Source of the DNA: CAYLLS01 sp964385015
GTDB taxonomy: Bacteria > Myxococcota > UBA727 > JABDBI01
NCBI GenBank assembly: GCA_964385015.1
Contig: CAYLLS010000002.1
Coordinates: 1 to 32,637 of the forward strand
Direction of reading: 5' to 3'
Length of the DNA stretch: 32,637 bases
Both the position numbers and the translations under genes were made by a program. The stretch's first letter is position 1. Every line of letters begins with the position of its first letter. The notes under the pieces were generated by a model. The model did no database searches. It worked only from the letters and a program-made list of their open reading frames with translations, and had not been told where the DNA came from. Below are positions 29,995-32,637 of this stretch, piece by piece.

Positions 29995-32001
29995 ATGTCC
30001 ATTGATTGCAATGGTAGGATAAATCCAAAAGATTCTGTGAACATAAAATATTTAGAAAATATGGTTGCAAGAGATGATGGTATTGGTGTGCGAGGTGGAG
30101 TGTCAATTATTGGTACATTGGGGAAGAAATACAAAATATTAAGATTATTTAAATTTAAAGCAGGAGGAATTACTCAAGATATATTGCATGTAGCAGAAAA
30201 AAAACCTATTGAATTAAAACAATTACCTGAATTATCGAAAAATTCAAAAACAGTATATACTTCATTGTATAATGATGAGTCTATTGTCCAATATAAAGTT
30301 CAATCGGTTGAAGGAACAAATCAATTAAAAATAGACAATAAGATTATAAACTCTCCATATACTGGGTATTACACATATGAGGGCCAGATCTTATCTTATA
30401 TAAATAGTGAAATTATAGCTAGAGATGGTGAAGAAAAAACGGATGAGGACAAGACTGAGAAGCTTGTTATTCCAACATTTGATTGTTTCACCTATGTAAA
30501 TACAAAAAATCATTTGATTTTAGCCAATGGTTTGGGGCCAATGATATATTGGGATGGTAAAAAAATAAAAGTATTATTTAATGTTTTTATTCTGTGCGAA
30601 GGGGTTACCAAAATTAATGGAGTTGCCCTACCAGCTGATATTTCTCCAGCAAAGTATTTTGCTGTAAGCATATTAGCAAATAACCTTCATGACCTTAATT
30701 TAGTATTGAGGCCTGGAACAAGAATACGTCTTAAAGATAATAGAAGAAAAAAAACTTATTATAATGGAACTATATATGATACAAAAATGGCTGATTATTT
30801 AAGTCTTATAATTCGTCCAAAAGACCCAAAGCAGCTTTCTACATTGCAAATGCAAGTTTCTTTTGAAAAGATATTTTTTTTGCGGGGGAAAGCTCCTAAG
30901 TTAAGCCATATATTTTTGTGTAAAAATAGGATCTTTGGGTTTATAGCCCATGAAGCAAATATGACTATATATTTTACACTGCTACCAAATAATGATTTAA
31001 TGTGGTCGTTGCCTGCAGGTGGTCTATGTTATATAGATTTATCCTTTAATTATAATAAATATGATTTTTTGCAATCTATTGTTGCTTTTGGTAATAAAAT
31101 TCTATTTTTTTGTGGGAAGCATATACAGATATGGAGCGGGTTTAACCCTAATGATCCCGTAAATTTTAGGTGGAATAACAATATTGATATCGGGTTATTC
31201 GATTCTCGATTATTGGCAAAATTACCAAATGATATTGTATTTGTAAGTATTAATGGAATTGAAAGGTTGAGTAAATCTTCTAATCAAAGTGGTGATATTT
31301 TTTGGAGTGAAGAACATGGAATAAAAGAATTAATGAGATATTACACATTAAAATATGTTAACAGTTCAAATAATAGAAAAACGTGTAGTTCTGTGATATG
31401 TTTGTCTGAAGATTTATTTGGGTTTAAACTTGGCAATAGTCCATTGTTTATTACATCAATTAGTAATAAAATGTTAAATTTATGGTCTGCGTTTACTGGA
31501 TTATTTCAGTTTTCTAATTCTTTTTTTTCTGATGATACTAAGTTATTTTTTGTCAATAAGAATAATGTATATATGTATAATGGTTTATTTAATAACAAAA
31601 AATATACTGATAATGGGGATCCTATTAAAATATATTGGAAAACAAAAGCAATTAAATTAAACAATCCACTTGTTGTTAAATGGGTGAATCCTGTTTTGAA
31701 GTATAATTATGCTTTTCATTTAAAACGATTTAATAAAATTCAAATGTTTATCTCTAAAGATATTACTAAAGAAAATAATATCATAGATATTATTCCTGTT
31801 GACAAAGGAGATGTGATGGGATCTAGGGTGCTAAATATATGGCATAATGATAATGGGCTCCATTTCCCATTAGATAATAAACATACATCTATTTCATTAT
31901 ATAGAATAAGATTATCTCTTTTAGACTTTACTGTTATGATATCTGGTGATATAATTGATAGTGATTTTAAAATTGAAGGCATTAAGCTATTAGGATATTA
32001 A
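29995..32001 (+). CDS. P22 gp10-like packaged-DNA stabilisation/tail hub protein, 668 residues
   Basis: The N-terminus (INPKDSVNIKYLENMVARDD, GIGVRGGVSIIGTLG) follows the common start of P22 gp10 and tail-tubular proteins: a 'which positions, with what frame' motif. The bulk is beta-rich, with blades typical of a propeller-like body (FLCKNRIFGFIAHEANMTIY; SIVAFGNKILFFCGKHIQIW; LAKLPNDIVFVSINGIERLS). IQIWSG followed by Asn/Pro/Asp is also usual. ATG 29995 follows AAGGA closely, and a TTG at 29977 would add six residues. It is 4 bases before the fibre gene. gp10-type proteins plug the portal after packaging. Confidence 0.7.
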   Translation: MSIDCNGRINPKDSVNIKYLENMVARDDGIGVRGGVSIIGTLGKKYKILRLFKFKAGGITQDILHVAEKKPIELKQLPELSKNSKTVYTSLYNDESIVQYKVQSVEGTNQLKIDNKIINSPYTGYYTYEGQILSYINSEIIARDGEEKTDEDKTEKLVIPTFDCFTYVNTKNHLILANGLGPMIYWDGKKIKVLFNVFILCEGVTKINGVALPADISPAKYFAVSILANNLHDLNLVLRPGTRIRLKDNRRKKTYYNGTIYDTKMADYLSLIIRPKDPKQLSTLQMQVSFEKIFFLRGKAPKLSHIFLCKNRIFGFIAHEANMTIYFTLLPNNDLMWSLPAGGLCYIDLSFNYNKYDFLQSIVAFGNKILFFCGKHIQIWSGFNPNDPVNFRWNNNIDIGLFDSRLLAKLPNDIVFVSINGIERLSKSSNQSGDIFWSEEHGIKELMRYYTLKYVNSSNNRKTCSSVICLSEDLFGFKLGNSPLFITSISNKMLNLWSAFTGLFQFSNSFFSDDTKLFFVNKNNVYMYNGLFNNKKYTDNGDPIKIYWKTKAIKLNNPLVVKWVNPVLKYNYAFHLKRFNKIQMFISKDITKENNIIDIIPVDKGDVMGSRVLNIWHNDNGLHFPLDNKHTSISLYRIRLSLLDFTVMISGDIIDSDFKIEGIKLLGY

Positions 32002-32005
32002 TAAA

Positions 32006-32637
32006 ATGATTTTTTACAAACGTCCCGAAGGATCATGGAAGGGTAGCAATGTTTTCAATTATGACAAATTTGAATCATTGACTAGGATGCAATTGCCAGT
32101 TACAGCTGATATGTTGGATGGTGATATTAATTACATTATAAGTTCATTAAATGATCTACATGATTTTGTTAAACTTTCTGGTGAATCATTGTTGCTTTCT
32201 TTTTTAAGAGAATCTAAAGATGGGGTTCTTGTTTTAAAATCAGATCAAATCGAAAAGACTATTGAAATTAAACCAATTGAAGATATAGCTACTAAAGCGG
32301 CCGAGCTGATAGACAAGGATGCAATGACTATTGAGCCGGGGGCTATAGATAGTAAAAAATTAGCAAACAACAGTGTAATAACAGACAAAATATTAAATAG
32401 TAATGTCACTGATGCTAAAATAGCTGATGGTATTCAAGGCAGCAAAATTAAAAAAGGAACTCTAGGATATAAGGCTTTGTCGGAAGATTGTTTGAAATCA
32501 ATAGAACTAAAAGTTCTTGGGAAAATAAAAGCTGTTGGTTCTATTACAATAAAAAATGGAGCATTATTGGAAAACGACTACTTTACATTAAAGTCTTTTA
32601 ATATAAAAGGGATGATAGAAGGCCTTCTGAATAAAAA
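32006..32637 (+). CDS. Tail fibre/appendage protein, N-terminal part (continues at base 1)
   Basis: The ATG is 4 bases after the stop of the gp10-like gene. The first 60 residues (MIFYKRPEGSWKGSNVFNYD and on) look like a virion-binding domain. Residues 110-165 hold the short repeats characteristic of fibre shafts: IDSKKLANNSVITDKI, SNVTDAKIADGIQGSK, KIKKGTLGYKALS, in which Lys-Leu/Ile-x-x-x-x-I/V recurs. The frame continues over the junction into bases 1-428, giving 334 residues. The last 55 bases here repeat bases 1-55. Confidence 0.72.
   Translation, partial: MIFYKRPEGSWKGSNVFNYDKFESLTRMQLPVTADMLDGDINYIISSLNDLHDFVKLSGESLLLSFLRESKDGVLVLKSDQIEKTIEIKPIEDIATKAAELIDKDAMTIEPGAIDSKKLANNSVITDKILNSNVTDAKIADGIQGSKIKKGTLGYKALSEDCLKSIELKVLGKIKAVGSITIKNGALLENDYFTLKSFNIKGMIEGLLNK
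32583..32637. repeat. 55-base terminal overlap identical to bases 1-55
   Basis: Identical to the start of the window. It marks a circular or circularly permuted molecule; the size equals the duplicated flank at the N gap, which suggests an assembler k-mer of 55 and not a biological terminal repeat. Confidence 0.95.

Overview
This window is an AT-rich (roughly 70% A+T by eye), gene-dense, complete circular phage genome. The last 55 bases (32583-32637) repeat the first 55 exactly, and a gene runs through that junction, so the molecule is a circle of about 32.58 kb, or about 32.43 kb if the artificial N gap near 18.5 kb is closed as proposed below. The structural genes look like those of a P22-type podovirus: two-subunit terminase, P22-like portal, capsid, head-tail adaptor, gp10-like stabilisation protein, fibre and a row of large helical proteins likely to be ejected with the DNA. 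The host is not identified. The phage's one-piece tmRNA, with a gamma/betaproteobacterial-looking tRNA-like domain, suggests a low-GC proteobacterium outside the Alphaproteobacteria, whose tmRNAs are usually permuted and two-piece.

Layout: (1) 27.4 kb through the junction to 8.4 kb, plus strand: scaffold candidate, capsid, adaptor, gp10-like protein, fibre, three probable ejection proteins, an unknown protein and a large multi-pass membrane protein. (2) 7.2-12.3 kb, plus strand: an unknown protein, a Sak4-like ATPase, a Cas4-like nuclease with a degraded tandem copy, small membrane proteins and a serine recombinase. (3) 12.4-13.9 kb, minus strand: SSB, a 92-residue protein and a Panacea (DUF4065/SocA-like) protein. 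(4) 14.1-16.2 kb, plus strand: two genes driven by copies of one promoter, with an initiator tRNA between them. (5) 16.7-18.3 kb: a mosaic of repeated and broken genes made partly from pieces of the small terminase and of a downstream gene. (6) 18.3-22.7 kb, plus strand: TerS, TerL and seven small helical-protein genes. (7) 22.7-27.3 kb, minus strand: a complete tmRNA gene, portal, a 236-residue protein and a protein with two winged-helix-like segments. A small membrane-protein gene on the plus strand lies between the tmRNA and the portal.

No DNA polymerase, primase or helicase is recognisable, so replication probably uses host enzymes helped by the ATPase, nuclease and SSB. No endolysin is recognisable either. 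The most unusual content is the translation RNA set: a full tmRNA with its own terminator and a non-standard 20-residue tag, plus an initiator tRNA with a near-consensus promoter. Together with the Panacea protein this suggests a phage equipped to keep or recover translation in a host that attacks it. The second novelty is the family of small proteins next to TerL and the mosaic repeat locus that reuses their sequence.
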